NCBI GenBank assembly: GCA_964617955.1
Contig: CAZTXB010000007.1
Location: forward strand, 1 to 64,000
Length of the DNA stretch: 64,000 bases
From: JABWCE01 sp964617955
GTDB lineage: Bacteria; Bacteroidota; Bacteroidia; NS11-12g; UBA9320
Direction: 5' to 3'
The notes below the pieces were generated by a model. The model did no database searches. It was given only the letters and a program-made list of their open reading frames with translations, and had not been told where the DNA came from. Made by a program: the position numbers and the translations under genes. Shown here one piece after another: positions 34,954 to 42,506 of the stretch (position 1 is the first letter of the stretch; every line of letters starts with the position of its first letter).

Positions 34954-35036
34954 TTCCGCCTCCCTCACCGGCAAAAAAAGTTCATAGTGCTTTATTTAAA
35001 AAAAAATTTGTCATTACTGACGGATCAAAGAATGGG

Positions 35037-37043
35037 CTACTCTTCTTCCTCTTCCTTGTTGCCAATGAGCTTTCCAAGCAGTCCGTTTCTCTCCTTTCGG
35101 ATCAAGGTGCCCTCTTTGCTGTAATAATACCAAACCCCCTTCTTTTCACCCTTTCTATACCTGCCATAAAGTAACAACTCGCCGGTTTCATAATATTCTC
35201 GGTAGCGGCCATGCAACTGCCCTCTTTTGGTTTCAGCCTCGAATCTTAAATTGTCGGTTCCGGGGTAATAGTCTTTAATCACATTGTGATCGAATTTGGC
35301 CAACAAAAACTTTTGAATATCGTCAAGCGAATCAAGCAAGGCGGCTGCATCTTCTGCCTCTTCGAGACTATCGTTTTCAAGCATGGTGCTATCCAATTCA
35401 TACTCCTTAAAATTTAACCTTACCTTGGTAAAAAACTTATCATCCTTCTCGGTAAGCTGAAAACCCAGATCACTAAATGATCGAAAGTAGGGTTCATTTT
35501 TTGCCACCGAAGATTTGGTTACAGCATCCAGTTTTTTTGTAAACAAGGGAAAAGCTTTATTCGAGGAAATGTAAGAAAACAGTGTCGATTCCCGGTTGAA
35601 CTTGCCCAAGAAATCAGAAAATTCTTCGTTCTTTCCCAATGTATTTCCTGTAGTGTAATCTTCTATAAGGCTTACAATGGTTCTTGGATTATTGCTAAAC
35701 ACTACATAATCATCAACAATGGTATAATACGGTTTTTCCAGTTTGGCAAACATTTTACCAAAGAGCATCTTAAAAACGCCTTTTATATCCAAGTACCTGA
35801 TGGTATATTCCTTAAAATCAACTTTTTTAAATTTAGCCGGCGAACGTTTTTTCACTTGATCGGCAATAAAATCGAGCCTTTCTTTTGCATAACCAATGTT
35901 ACTCGCTTTCAACACTACCATGATATCATCGAGATGCTCTGTGTATTTTGAAGGCTCATTTTCAACATAAGCCGCTTCATCACCAAGCCAACTGATCATA
36001 TCGCGCTCTAAATCTATTTTTAAAAATTTTTCAATGGTTTTCTTATTCCCTTCAAACTCTGCCCAAGCTTTGCTGTCGGTTTGAAGAACCGAAACCAGAT
36101 TGGTATAAAACTCCATACCGCTTTTAAAGCCAAGAGTATGGTAAATTGCAGTTCTTGAAGGTAATATTTTATGGGCACTCACATCCCCTTTGCCTGAAAG
36201 CATTAAGGCCCGTAAATAGGAATTCAGTGAATCGTTGATATTGGTATAGCCTTCCAGACCCGTAAAGTCATCATCCACCTCCACCTTTAAGCCACTGTAA
36301 TACAAAATGTTGCTCAAATCCCTTATCATAGGGTTGGGCTGGTCGGAATAACAAGCCATGAAATCGTCGAGGTAGCTGTAATTGATGTAGAGCTTGCAGA
36401 GGCCATCCTCTTCCGTTTCCTTGTAAACATTTAAAAAGTGTTCGTCTCTTCCAAGGGTTGGCTCTTCCACCTCCATAATTGAATTTTCAACCAGCTGATT
36501 TGTATAGGAACAGACCAAATAATTTTGAATGACAGAAAAGTAAAGATTCTCTCTTGTGGCTCTGTTATAAGCATTGAGTATCGTTTTGTTCTTGAACTCT
36601 TGTTTTTGAACCCTTAAGCCTGCCGAACTTAAAACCTGCTCAAGGGTTTCTTCAATAAATCCAATTTTTGAACCTTTTTGAAGATTAATTAGAAAAAGGA
36701 AATCGTAGTCCTTGGCACTCGTTTTATGGGCCGATACCAACAAATCCCTTTCACCAAACAGATTGAACAGTGTAGAATTGTCATTAATCAGTGAATCGAG
36801 GTAATCTGCATTTTTACCGATTGAGGCAAAGTATTCCTGCTTTTTCAAAAATTTCCAAATATCGCTTTTACTCAATCGCTTCCAACTTTCAATGGGGTTG
36901 GAAGTTTCAACGACATACATGGCATCTTTCGGAATCAAATAAAAAGAATTGACATTTTTTTCAGGCATTCTGTAAAACCAATAATACAGTCCTCCTCCAA
37001 TACTTGCCAAAATGAGTAATAGCCAAAAAATGCGCTTTTTCAT
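35037..37043 (-). CDS. Membrane-anchored protein with C-terminal MORN-like repeats
   Basis: 668 residues from ATG 37043, chosen because the longer frame crosses a terminator. One N-terminal membrane helix (IFWLLLILASIGGGLYYWF), then ~550 residues of repeated DUF3352-like character (VLSSAGLRV, FEGNKKTIEKFL, IRYLDIKGVF). The last ~60 residues have YwqK/MORN-type repeats (LHGRYREYYETGELLLYGRY, RKGEKKGVWYYYSKEGTL). Likely periplasmic; function unknown. Family of the middle part is uncertain. Confidence 0.65.
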   Translation of the reverse strand: MKKRIFWLLLILASIGGGLYYWFYRMPEKNVNSFYLIPKDAMYVVETSNPIESWKRLSKSDIWKFLKKQEYFASIGKNADYLDSLINDNSTLFNLFGERDLLVSAHKTSAKDYDFLFLINLQKGSKIGFIEETLEQVLSSAGLRVQKQEFKNKTILNAYNRATRENLYFSVIQNYLVCSYTNQLVENSIMEVEEPTLGRDEHFLNVYKETEEDGLCKLYINYSYLDDFMACYSDQPNPMIRDLSNILYYSGLKVEVDDDFTGLEGYTNINDSLNSYLRALMLSGKGDVSAHKILPSRTAIYHTLGFKSGMEFYTNLVSVLQTDSKAWAEFEGNKKTIEKFLKIDLERDMISWLGDEAAYVENEPSKYTEHLDDIMVVLKASNIGYAKERLDFIADQVKKRSPAKFKKVDFKEYTIRYLDIKGVFKMLFGKMFAKLEKPYYTIVDDYVVFSNNPRTIVSLIEDYTTGNTLGKNEEFSDFLGKFNRESTLFSYISSNKAFPLFTKKLDAVTKSSVAKNEPYFRSFSDLGFQLTEKDDKFFTKVRLNFKEYELDSTMLENDSLEEAEDAAALLDSLDDIQKFLLAKFDHNVIKDYYPGTDNLRFEAETKRGQLHGRYREYYETGELLLYGRYRKGEKKGVWYYYSKEGTLIRKERNGLLGKLIGNKEEEEE

Positions 37044-37079
37044 CGTTTTATTTAACTCAATATATGAGAGTTCAAAACT

Positions 37080-37113
37080 AAAAAAAGGGGGCTTAATTAC
37101 CCCCTTTTTTTTT
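37080..37113 (-). terminator. Terminator after the HMA gene
   Basis: AAAAAAAGGGGG, 8-nt loop, CCCCCTTTTTTT: 12-bp stem with long A and T runs, effective on either strand. It separates the metal cluster from the 35037-37043 gene. Confidence 0.85.
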
Positions 37114-37164
37114 AAATTAATTTTCACCTTTCGGTTCTAACTTTTCCCTATGAGCCAATCTGGC

Positions 37165-37506
37165 TTAGGGCGATTTTCGTTCGTACTTGCAACACTCATG
37201 TAAGTTGTTGTAAGCTTCATCATTCCCTCGGCATTTTTCGGTATCGTAGCCCACTTTAGCTATGATTTCCTGTACCTGTAGGTTGGTGTATTTTGTCGAA
37301 TCGTAGGTCACTTTGATAATCTTTGATTTTTTATCCCATTCTCCTGTAATTCCTTTATCACTCAAAGATTTCTCAATGGTCTTTTTGCACATGCCACAAT
37401 TGCCATACACCTTGAAAGACTCCGTTTTGTTCCCCGCCATGGCATTACATGATACCAAGGCCAAACCAAGGATTCCGATGTAAATAATTGATTTAATTTT
37501 TATCAT
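37165..37506 (-). CDS. Lipoprotein with HMA metal-binding domain
   Basis: 113 residues from ATG 37506 (37530 also possible). Lipoprotein signal (LGLALVSCNAM), then an HMA domain with metal site NCGMCKKTIEKSL (CxxC), ending in a CC-containing tail (LHECCKYERK). A periplasmic copper-chaperone-like protein is the best guess. Next to a Cys-rich peptide and an HYC_CC_PP protein. Confidence 0.8.
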   Translation of the reverse strand: MIKIKSIIYIGILGLALVSCNAMAGNKTESFKVYGNCGMCKKTIEKSLSDKGITGEWDKKSKIIKVTYDSTKYTNLQVQEIIAKVGYDTEKCRGNDEAYNNLHECCKYERKSP

Positions 37507-37555
37507 TTTTCTCTTTTTATTGTTTAACAAAGTTGATGTGTAAATGTTTTAGAGA

Positions 37556-37762
37556 TTATTGACTGCAACACGACTCTGCTTCAATGCAGCATGGGGCATC
37601 GCAACAATTTGCATCACAATTGCATTGGTCTGTGGTGCACTTACAATTTGTACAAGTGCATTCTACGCCACAGCAACACGTGTCGTTATTGATGTGCTTA
37701 TAAGCATATACGCTTCCCGCCATGGTTACTGCGGTAAAAGCTATTATTAATAATTTTTTCAT
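37556..37762 (-). CDS. Exported cysteine-rich (metallothionein-like) peptide
   Basis: 68 residues. Residues 1-20 are a signal peptide (LLIIAFTAVTMAGSVYAY); the remaining ~48 contain 15 Cys as CCC, CxC, CC pairs (TCCCG, CTCTNCKC, CNCDANCC). The spacing is metallothionein-like but matches no family I know. Export suggests periplasmic metal capture (inference). 55 nt upstream of the HMA gene; likely co-transcribed. Confidence 0.75.
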   Translation of the reverse strand: MKKLLIIAFTAVTMAGSVYAYKHINNDTCCCGVECTCTNCKCTTDQCNCDANCCDAPCCIEAESCCSQ

Positions 37763-37792
37763 TTTAATTTTTTTTTAAAACATGTGATTTGT

Positions 37793-37812
37793 CCGCATAT
37801 CACGGTATGCGG
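37793..37812 (-). promoter_or_regulatory. Leader hairpin of the Cys-rich peptide gene
   Basis: CCGCATA, 6-nt loop, TATGCGG (7-bp stem), about 30 bases before the Cys-rich gene start. Nearby CACGG and CCGTG stretches could form an alternative fold. Regulatory role is only suggested. Confidence 0.35.
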
Positions 37813-37847
37813 CGTGAAATTAAATCTTAATCCGTGAATCATAAAGA

Positions 37848-37868
37848 TGCTTCATGCGTGATGAAGCA
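37848..37868 (-). terminator. Terminator-like hairpin after the HYC_CC_PP gene
   Basis: TGCTTCAT, loop CACGC, ATGAAGCA (8-bp stem) followed on the minus strand by TCTTTAT, 21 bases past the HYC_CC_PP stop. Confidence 0.5.
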
Positions 37869-37889
37869 AATGGCGCATTCCATGCAATT

Positions 37890-38264
37890 CTATAGCCTAT
37901 AAGTGCAGTTTTTTATAAAAACCGGCACATTTTCAACCTTTAAATCCTCTTTTGCAAAGACCTCTCCACGTGTGAATTGTGAGGACTCAAAATAGGTAAA
38001 TAGATATTTTACGGAAATAGCAAATCCGCCAAAAGCGTGAACAACTTGAAGCTTTGAACTGAAATGAGAAGATAATGAAGGCCTTACAAGCTCACTGTCA
38101 CAGCATTTTTTACAGGTTGAGCTTCCATCGCAACATCCATTCGTGACCTTGTTTATGCCAAACGAAATGTTTTGAAATTCTCCCTCACAAAAGTGGATTT
38201 GCGCTGCAGTTCCGCTGATGGAAAATGAATAATAGAATAATATGAGCAGTGCAACCTTTCTCAT
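37890..38264 (-). CDS. HYC_CC_PP-family exported protein
   Basis: 124 residues. Signal peptide, then HFCEGEF, GCCDGSSTCKKCCDSE: His, Cys and CC/CxxCC motifs as in the HYC_CC_PP family, which is associated with copper-related gene clusters of Bacteroidota. It precedes the Cys-rich and HMA genes in transcription order and supports a metal-handling group. Confidence 0.7.
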   Translation of the reverse strand: MRKVALLILFYYSFSISGTAAQIHFCEGEFQNISFGINKVTNGCCDGSSTCKKCCDSELVRPSLSSHFSSKLQVVHAFGGFAISVKYLFTYFESSQFTRGEVFAKEDLKVENVPVFIKNCTYRL

Positions 38265-38297
38265 TCTCCAACGAAGTTAGAAATTTTTAACAAACTT

Positions 38298-38861
38298 TCA
38301 AAACACATTTTTCTCAATATAATCTATTAACGCATGGATTACCTTAATATGAATTTCCTGTGCCCGGTCGGCATAAGTGCTGAAAGGAGCCCTTATTTCT
38401 ACATCGCACAATCCTGCCATTTTTCCCCCATCCTTTCCCGTAAGTCCAACAATTTTAATATTTTTAGATTTTGCCACTTCCATGGCTTTCAATACATTGG
38501 CCGAGTTGCCGCTAGTGCTGATAGCCAGCAACACATCACCGGAGGAACCAATGGCTGATAAATATCTTGAAAAAACCTCCTCATAACCGTAATCGTTTCC
38601 TACACAAGCCATGTGGCTTACGTCTGACATGGCAATGGCCGCCAGCGCCGGACGATTATCTCTGTATCGACCCGTAAGTTCTTCGGCAAAGTGCATTGCG
38701 TCGCATAAACTCCCTCCATTTCCGCAACTTAAAATTTTGCCGCCCCCTTTAAGGCTTGTAACCATGAACTGACCAGCCTTTTCAATGTTTTGAAAATTGA
38801 TATCGTCGGCTAAAAATTGATCCAGTATCTGTCTTGCTTCCGTAAAATGATTCCTTACCAT
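38298..38861 (-). CDS. gmhA: Phosphoheptose isomerase
   Basis: 187 residues, one SIS domain. SCGNGGSLCDAMHFAEELTGRY and ISTSGNSANVLKAM are the GmhA active-site blocks; the usual GNGGSAADA reads GNGGSLCDA here. Converts sedoheptulose 7-phosphate to D-glycero-D-manno-heptose 7-phosphate for LPS core. 14 bp downstream of dsbD. Confidence 0.9.
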   Translation of the reverse strand: MVRNHFTEARQILDQFLADDINFQNIEKAGQFMVTSLKGGGKILSCGNGGSLCDAMHFAEELTGRYRDNRPALAAIAMSDVSHMACVGNDYGYEEVFSRYLSAIGSSGDVLLAISTSGNSANVLKAMEVAKSKNIKIVGLTGKDGGKMAGLCDVEIRAPFSTYADRAQEIHIKVIHALIDYIEKNVF

Positions 38862-38875
38862 TCGGATATTAATTT

Positions 38876-40933
38876 CTAATTGCGCTTAAACTTGTCTTTT
38901 CCTTCGTCCAAAAATTTTGCAAACTTGGTTTCATCAGGATTGTAACCATTAAACACACTCAACACCTTTTCATTGGCATCGATAATGTAATAATAGGGTT
39001 GGCCTGCCGAATTGTATTTGGTAACCTGAAGTTCAAAATTTTGCTTGCCAAGCGATTTCAGTATGGTTCCGTCTGCCTGCTTTACCCATTCTTTTTCTCC
39101 TAGTTCGGTTCGCTCATCTACATAGAGTGATACCACAATGAAATCCTCCTTTAATCTTTTTAAAATGCCGGGTTTAATCCAGATAAATTCTTCCATTCTT
39201 CTGCAATTGGCGCAGGCATGCCCGGTAAAATCCAAAAAAATGGGTTTATTTTCCTTCCTAGCCGCTTCCAGCGCTTCGGGGTAGTAAAAATAGCCGGTCA
39301 AACCATGAGGCATGTGCAAGATATCCGAAAATCGGGCATTGTTTTCCTCCTTAGGTTTACCCTCTCCACCATTCATGACCACATAGTCCTGAGTTCCCAT
39401 AGGAGGCAATACCCCTGATAAATGACGTAAGGTTGCCCCCCACATTCCTGGTAACATATAAAATGCAAAGGCAAAGGAGAGAAAAGCAAATGTAAACCTT
39501 GGCACCGAAACATGATGCATATCACTGTCGTGTGAAAATTTAAGCTTACCTAAAAAATATAAACCCAACATCAGTGATAAACTAATCCAGATAGCAATGA
39601 AAACCTCCCGATCCAGAATTCGCCAATGGTATACAACATCCGCCTGTGACAAAAATTTAAGGGCCAAGGCGATTTCTATAATCCCTAAAACCACCTTAAC
39701 GGAGTTTAGCCAACCCCCTGATTTTGGAAGACTGCTTAACCATTGCGGAAAAAACGCAAAGAGTGTAAAGGGAAGTGCGAACATGAACCCAAAACCCATC
39801 ATGGCAAACAATGGCCTGATAAACTCTCCCTGAGCGGCTAAAATTGCGACGGAGCCAACGATTGGCACCGTGCAGCTAAAGGATACCAATACCAGGGTAA
39901 AGGCTATAAAAAATATACCTATATATCCGCCTCTGTCGCCCTGTTGATCCATTTTATTGACGAAAGAGCTCGGTAAAACGATTTCAAACATTCCCAGAAA
40001 GGAAGCCGCAAATACCATGAAGATTAAAAAGAAGATAATATTGGGAAGCCAATGGGTGCTTAGCTGGTTGGTAAAGGCTTCACCAAAAAGCGCCGCGAGA
40101 GCAAGGCCTAAAACCAAGGAAATGATTAAAATACTCAGCCCATAAAATAAAGCCATTTTCCTGCCCTTTACCTTATCCTTTTGCTTGGTAAAATAAGCCA
40201 CTGTCATTGGAATCATTGGAAAAACACAAGGCGTTAGCAAGGCGAGCAATCCGCCGCCAATACCTAAGAGGAACAAGCCCCAAAGGCTCTTGTTCTCTAA
40301 ATCGTCCTCTCTTGGTTTTTCTGCTTCTTTTTCTACAACTTCCTTTACGACCGGAGTGGCAACCTCAGGATTAGAAGATTCGGTTGATGGGACAAGATCG
40401 GTATCGGATGGGGTATTTTCAATTGGGATTTGCCCTGCGGCCACTTTAAGAGATGGCAATTTGAGTACATCCTTAAAGGCTAAACACATGGTTTCTGTGC
40501 AGGTTTGGTATTCAATCTCACCTTTTATTGAAAACTTATCGCTTAGTATCTTTATGCGTTGGTGAATCTCTGCCTTGTCTTCAAAATCTTTGACCTCGCA
40601 ATCAAAAATATCATCGATATATTTTCTAAATCCAACCGATTTGGGTTTGCCAATTAATTTGAAGGTTTGATTAGCGCTGAAGCGCAATTCGTAAGCCGTA
40701 GGGTCGCAGTTGAAATCGTTGGCATACATGTGCTGATGTTTAGGCAAAATGCCTTTCAAAATGATTTCAATTTCATCGCCTACTTTAGCCTCCTTCACGT
40801 TGTAACTAAAACTCCACTTAACAGGCTGTGGAGAATCCTCCTGCCGCGCAGGGCTAAAGGATTGTGAACTCACATATGAATTCACGCTCAGGGCGGCAAA
40901 TAATAAAATAAATGATAAACGGGCTCTAAACAT
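38876..40933 (-). CDS. dsbD: Thiol:disulfide interchange protein DsbD
   Basis: 685 residues with three domains. The N-terminal periplasmic domain has a CTETMC Cys pair (~165); eight membrane helices carry the central Cys pair (LLTPCVFPMIP and SFSCTVPIVG); the C-terminal thioredoxin-like domain has HACANCRRME. Transfers reducing power from cytosolic thioredoxin to the periplasm. It leads into gmhA and then the metal cluster. Confidence 0.92.
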   Translation of the reverse strand: MFRARLSFILLFAALSVNSYVSSQSFSPARQEDSPQPVKWSFSYNVKEAKVGDEIEIILKGILPKHQHMYANDFNCDPTAYELRFSANQTFKLIGKPKSVGFRKYIDDIFDCEVKDFEDKAEIHQRIKILSDKFSIKGEIEYQTCTETMCLAFKDVLKLPSLKVAAGQIPIENTPSDTDLVPSTESSNPEVATPVVKEVVEKEAEKPREDDLENKSLWGLFLLGIGGGLLALLTPCVFPMIPMTVAYFTKQKDKVKGRKMALFYGLSILIISLVLGLALAALFGEAFTNQLSTHWLPNIIFFLIFMVFAASFLGMFEIVLPSSFVNKMDQQGDRGGYIGIFFIAFTLVLVSFSCTVPIVGSVAILAAQGEFIRPLFAMMGFGFMFALPFTLFAFFPQWLSSLPKSGGWLNSVKVVLGIIEIALALKFLSQADVVYHWRILDREVFIAIWISLSLMLGLYFLGKLKFSHDSDMHHVSVPRFTFAFLSFAFAFYMLPGMWGATLRHLSGVLPPMGTQDYVVMNGGEGKPKEENNARFSDILHMPHGLTGYFYYPEALEAARKENKPIFLDFTGHACANCRRMEEFIWIKPGILKRLKEDFIVVSLYVDERTELGEKEWVKQADGTILKSLGKQNFELQVTKYNSAGQPYYYIIDANEKVLSVFNGYNPDETKFAKFLDEGKDKFKRN

Positions 40934-41082
40934 AGTTCACTGCAAATATCGCGAAATTAAGCCAATGTATCGCTCTCAAACCTATCTACGATTTCCATTT
41001 TAGTATACATTTTAGAAACTAAACTGCGTTTTAATACCATGTATTGTTTAAAAGTAGTCGCAGCTACACCGTTTACCCACTT

Positions 41083-41090
41083 TAAATTTG
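41083..41090 (+). promoter_or_regulatory. Candidate -7 box TAAATTTG for the LysM gene
   Basis: TAnnTTTG, 16 bp upstream of ATG 41107 and 7 bp before the alternative GTG at 41098. Confidence 0.45.
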
Positions 41091-41106
41091 CAGTATTGTG
41101 AACTTG

Positions 41107-42471
41107 ATGAAACATCTATGGACTTTTTTGCTCACGATCTCAATTCCGCAGCTCTTTGCCCAGAGTGCGAAAATGAGTGCAGAGCAATATATTATTAAAT
41201 ATAAAGATTTGGCTGTAATAGAGATGTATCGAGCCGGGGTGCCGGCCAGCATCACGCTCGCGCAGGGAATTCTCGAATCTCAGAATGGCAATAGCCGCCT
41301 CGCAAAAGAAGGAAATAACCATTTTGGAATTAAGTGTAAATCGACCTGGACCGGCAAGACTCTGACGGCAGATGACGATGCCGTTGGGGAATGTTTCAGG
41401 GCTTACGAAACGGTGCTGGAAAGTTATATGGACCATTCAAACTTTTTAAGGGAAAACTGGAGATATAGCGAGTGTTTTAATCTGGAGCGAACCGACTATG
41501 TGGCCTGGGCAGAGGGTTTGAGAAAAGCCGGATATGCTACCAACCCAAAGTACAACACTTTGCTTACAGGTATCATTGAGCGGTATAAGCTTGATGCCTA
41601 CGACTTAGAACCTATGCCAACCGGAGTGGTCCCTGAATATCCCGCGAAAAGCAACGATGTTCCGGTTGTTTTCGCTGGAGAAGGTGAGACCATAGAAATG
41701 ATTGCACAAAAAAATGACCTTAATTCGAAGAAAATATACCGATACAATGACTTACCGAAAGGTACCGTGATTGAACCCGGCGATATTGTTTACCTAAAAC
41801 CCAAACGCAGAAAAGGATCCGAACCCTTTCATGTAGTGAACGAGGGGGAAAATATGTACGATTTATCACAACTTTATGGCATTAAACTAAAACAACTTTA
41901 CCGAAAAAATAGAATGGGACAGGATGAAGAACCCTTACCCGGCACGACCGTTTATTTGCAATCGAAGCGAAGCGATAAGCCAGAAACGATCAGCAAATCG
42001 GAATTTGAAAAGCAAAAAATTCAGGCACCTGCGATAAAGGACTCTGTTTCTAAAAAACCAATTCAACAAACTAAAATTGAACCTAAACCTGAAATTGATG
42101 CCAATGAGCATGCGCAACAAACCGGTTACCACATTATCAAAAGTGGAGATAATTTGTATAGAATTTCCGAGAAATACCATGTGCTTGTAGAAGACTTATT
42201 GCTGTGGAATGGCATCACATCACCCGACGAAATCTCTGTAAATGACAAGATTTACCTGACCAAAGAAGGAGCCATATCTGCCGGAAAAGGCAAAACAACT
42301 ACTCCTCACAAACCCGGTCCAAAAGCCAAGGTTCACTTGGTAGCCAAAGGCGATACTTCCTATAAAATTTGTAAATCTTACGGCATCTCTAACTCCCAAT
42401 TGATGGAGTGGAATGGCTTAAAAAATCTTGAAAGCATTCGAGAAGGTCAAAAATTAATTGTAGGAAAATAG
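41107..42471 (+). CDS. LysM-containing glucosaminidase (peptidoglycan hydrolase)
   Basis: 454 residues. Signal peptide MKHLWTFLLTISIPQLFAQ, then a mannosyl-glycoprotein endo-beta-N-acetylglucosaminidase-type domain (~20-165): ASITLAQGILESQNGNSRLA holds the catalytic Glu, followed by NNHFGIKC. Three or four LysM motifs follow (HVVNEGENMYDLSQLYG, HIIKSGDNLYRISEKY, HLVAKGDTSYKICKSYG). Cleaves glycan strands in the periplasm. ATG 41107 chosen because it starts the signal peptide; GTG 41098 is possible. Confidence 0.9.
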   Translation: MKHLWTFLLTISIPQLFAQSAKMSAEQYIIKYKDLAVIEMYRAGVPASITLAQGILESQNGNSRLAKEGNNHFGIKCKSTWTGKTLTADDDAVGECFRAYETVLESYMDHSNFLRENWRYSECFNLERTDYVAWAEGLRKAGYATNPKYNTLLTGIIERYKLDAYDLEPMPTGVVPEYPAKSNDVPVVFAGEGETIEMIAQKNDLNSKKIYRYNDLPKGTVIEPGDIVYLKPKRRKGSEPFHVVNEGENMYDLSQLYGIKLKQLYRKNRMGQDEEPLPGTTVYLQSKRSDKPETISKSEFEKQKIQAPAIKDSVSKKPIQQTKIEPKPEIDANEHAQQTGYHIIKSGDNLYRISEKYHVLVEDLLLWNGITSPDEISVNDKIYLTKEGAISAGKGKTTTPHKPGPKAKVHLVAKGDTSYKICKSYGISNSQLMEWNGLKNLESIREGQKLIVGK

Positions 42472-42506
42472 AAGCCTTTTAGTCTAAGGTCTCTGATGGC
42501 AATATT

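Noticed and set aside
37044..37127. N-terminal extension of the MORN-tailed protein
   Set aside because: The extension is translated across a strong terminator hairpin and precedes the real membrane anchor.
37559..37750. Plus-strand frame opposite the Cys-rich peptide
   Set aside because: The minus frame has a signal peptide and dense CC/CxC spacing in an operon; the plus frame is a shadow with no homology I recognise.
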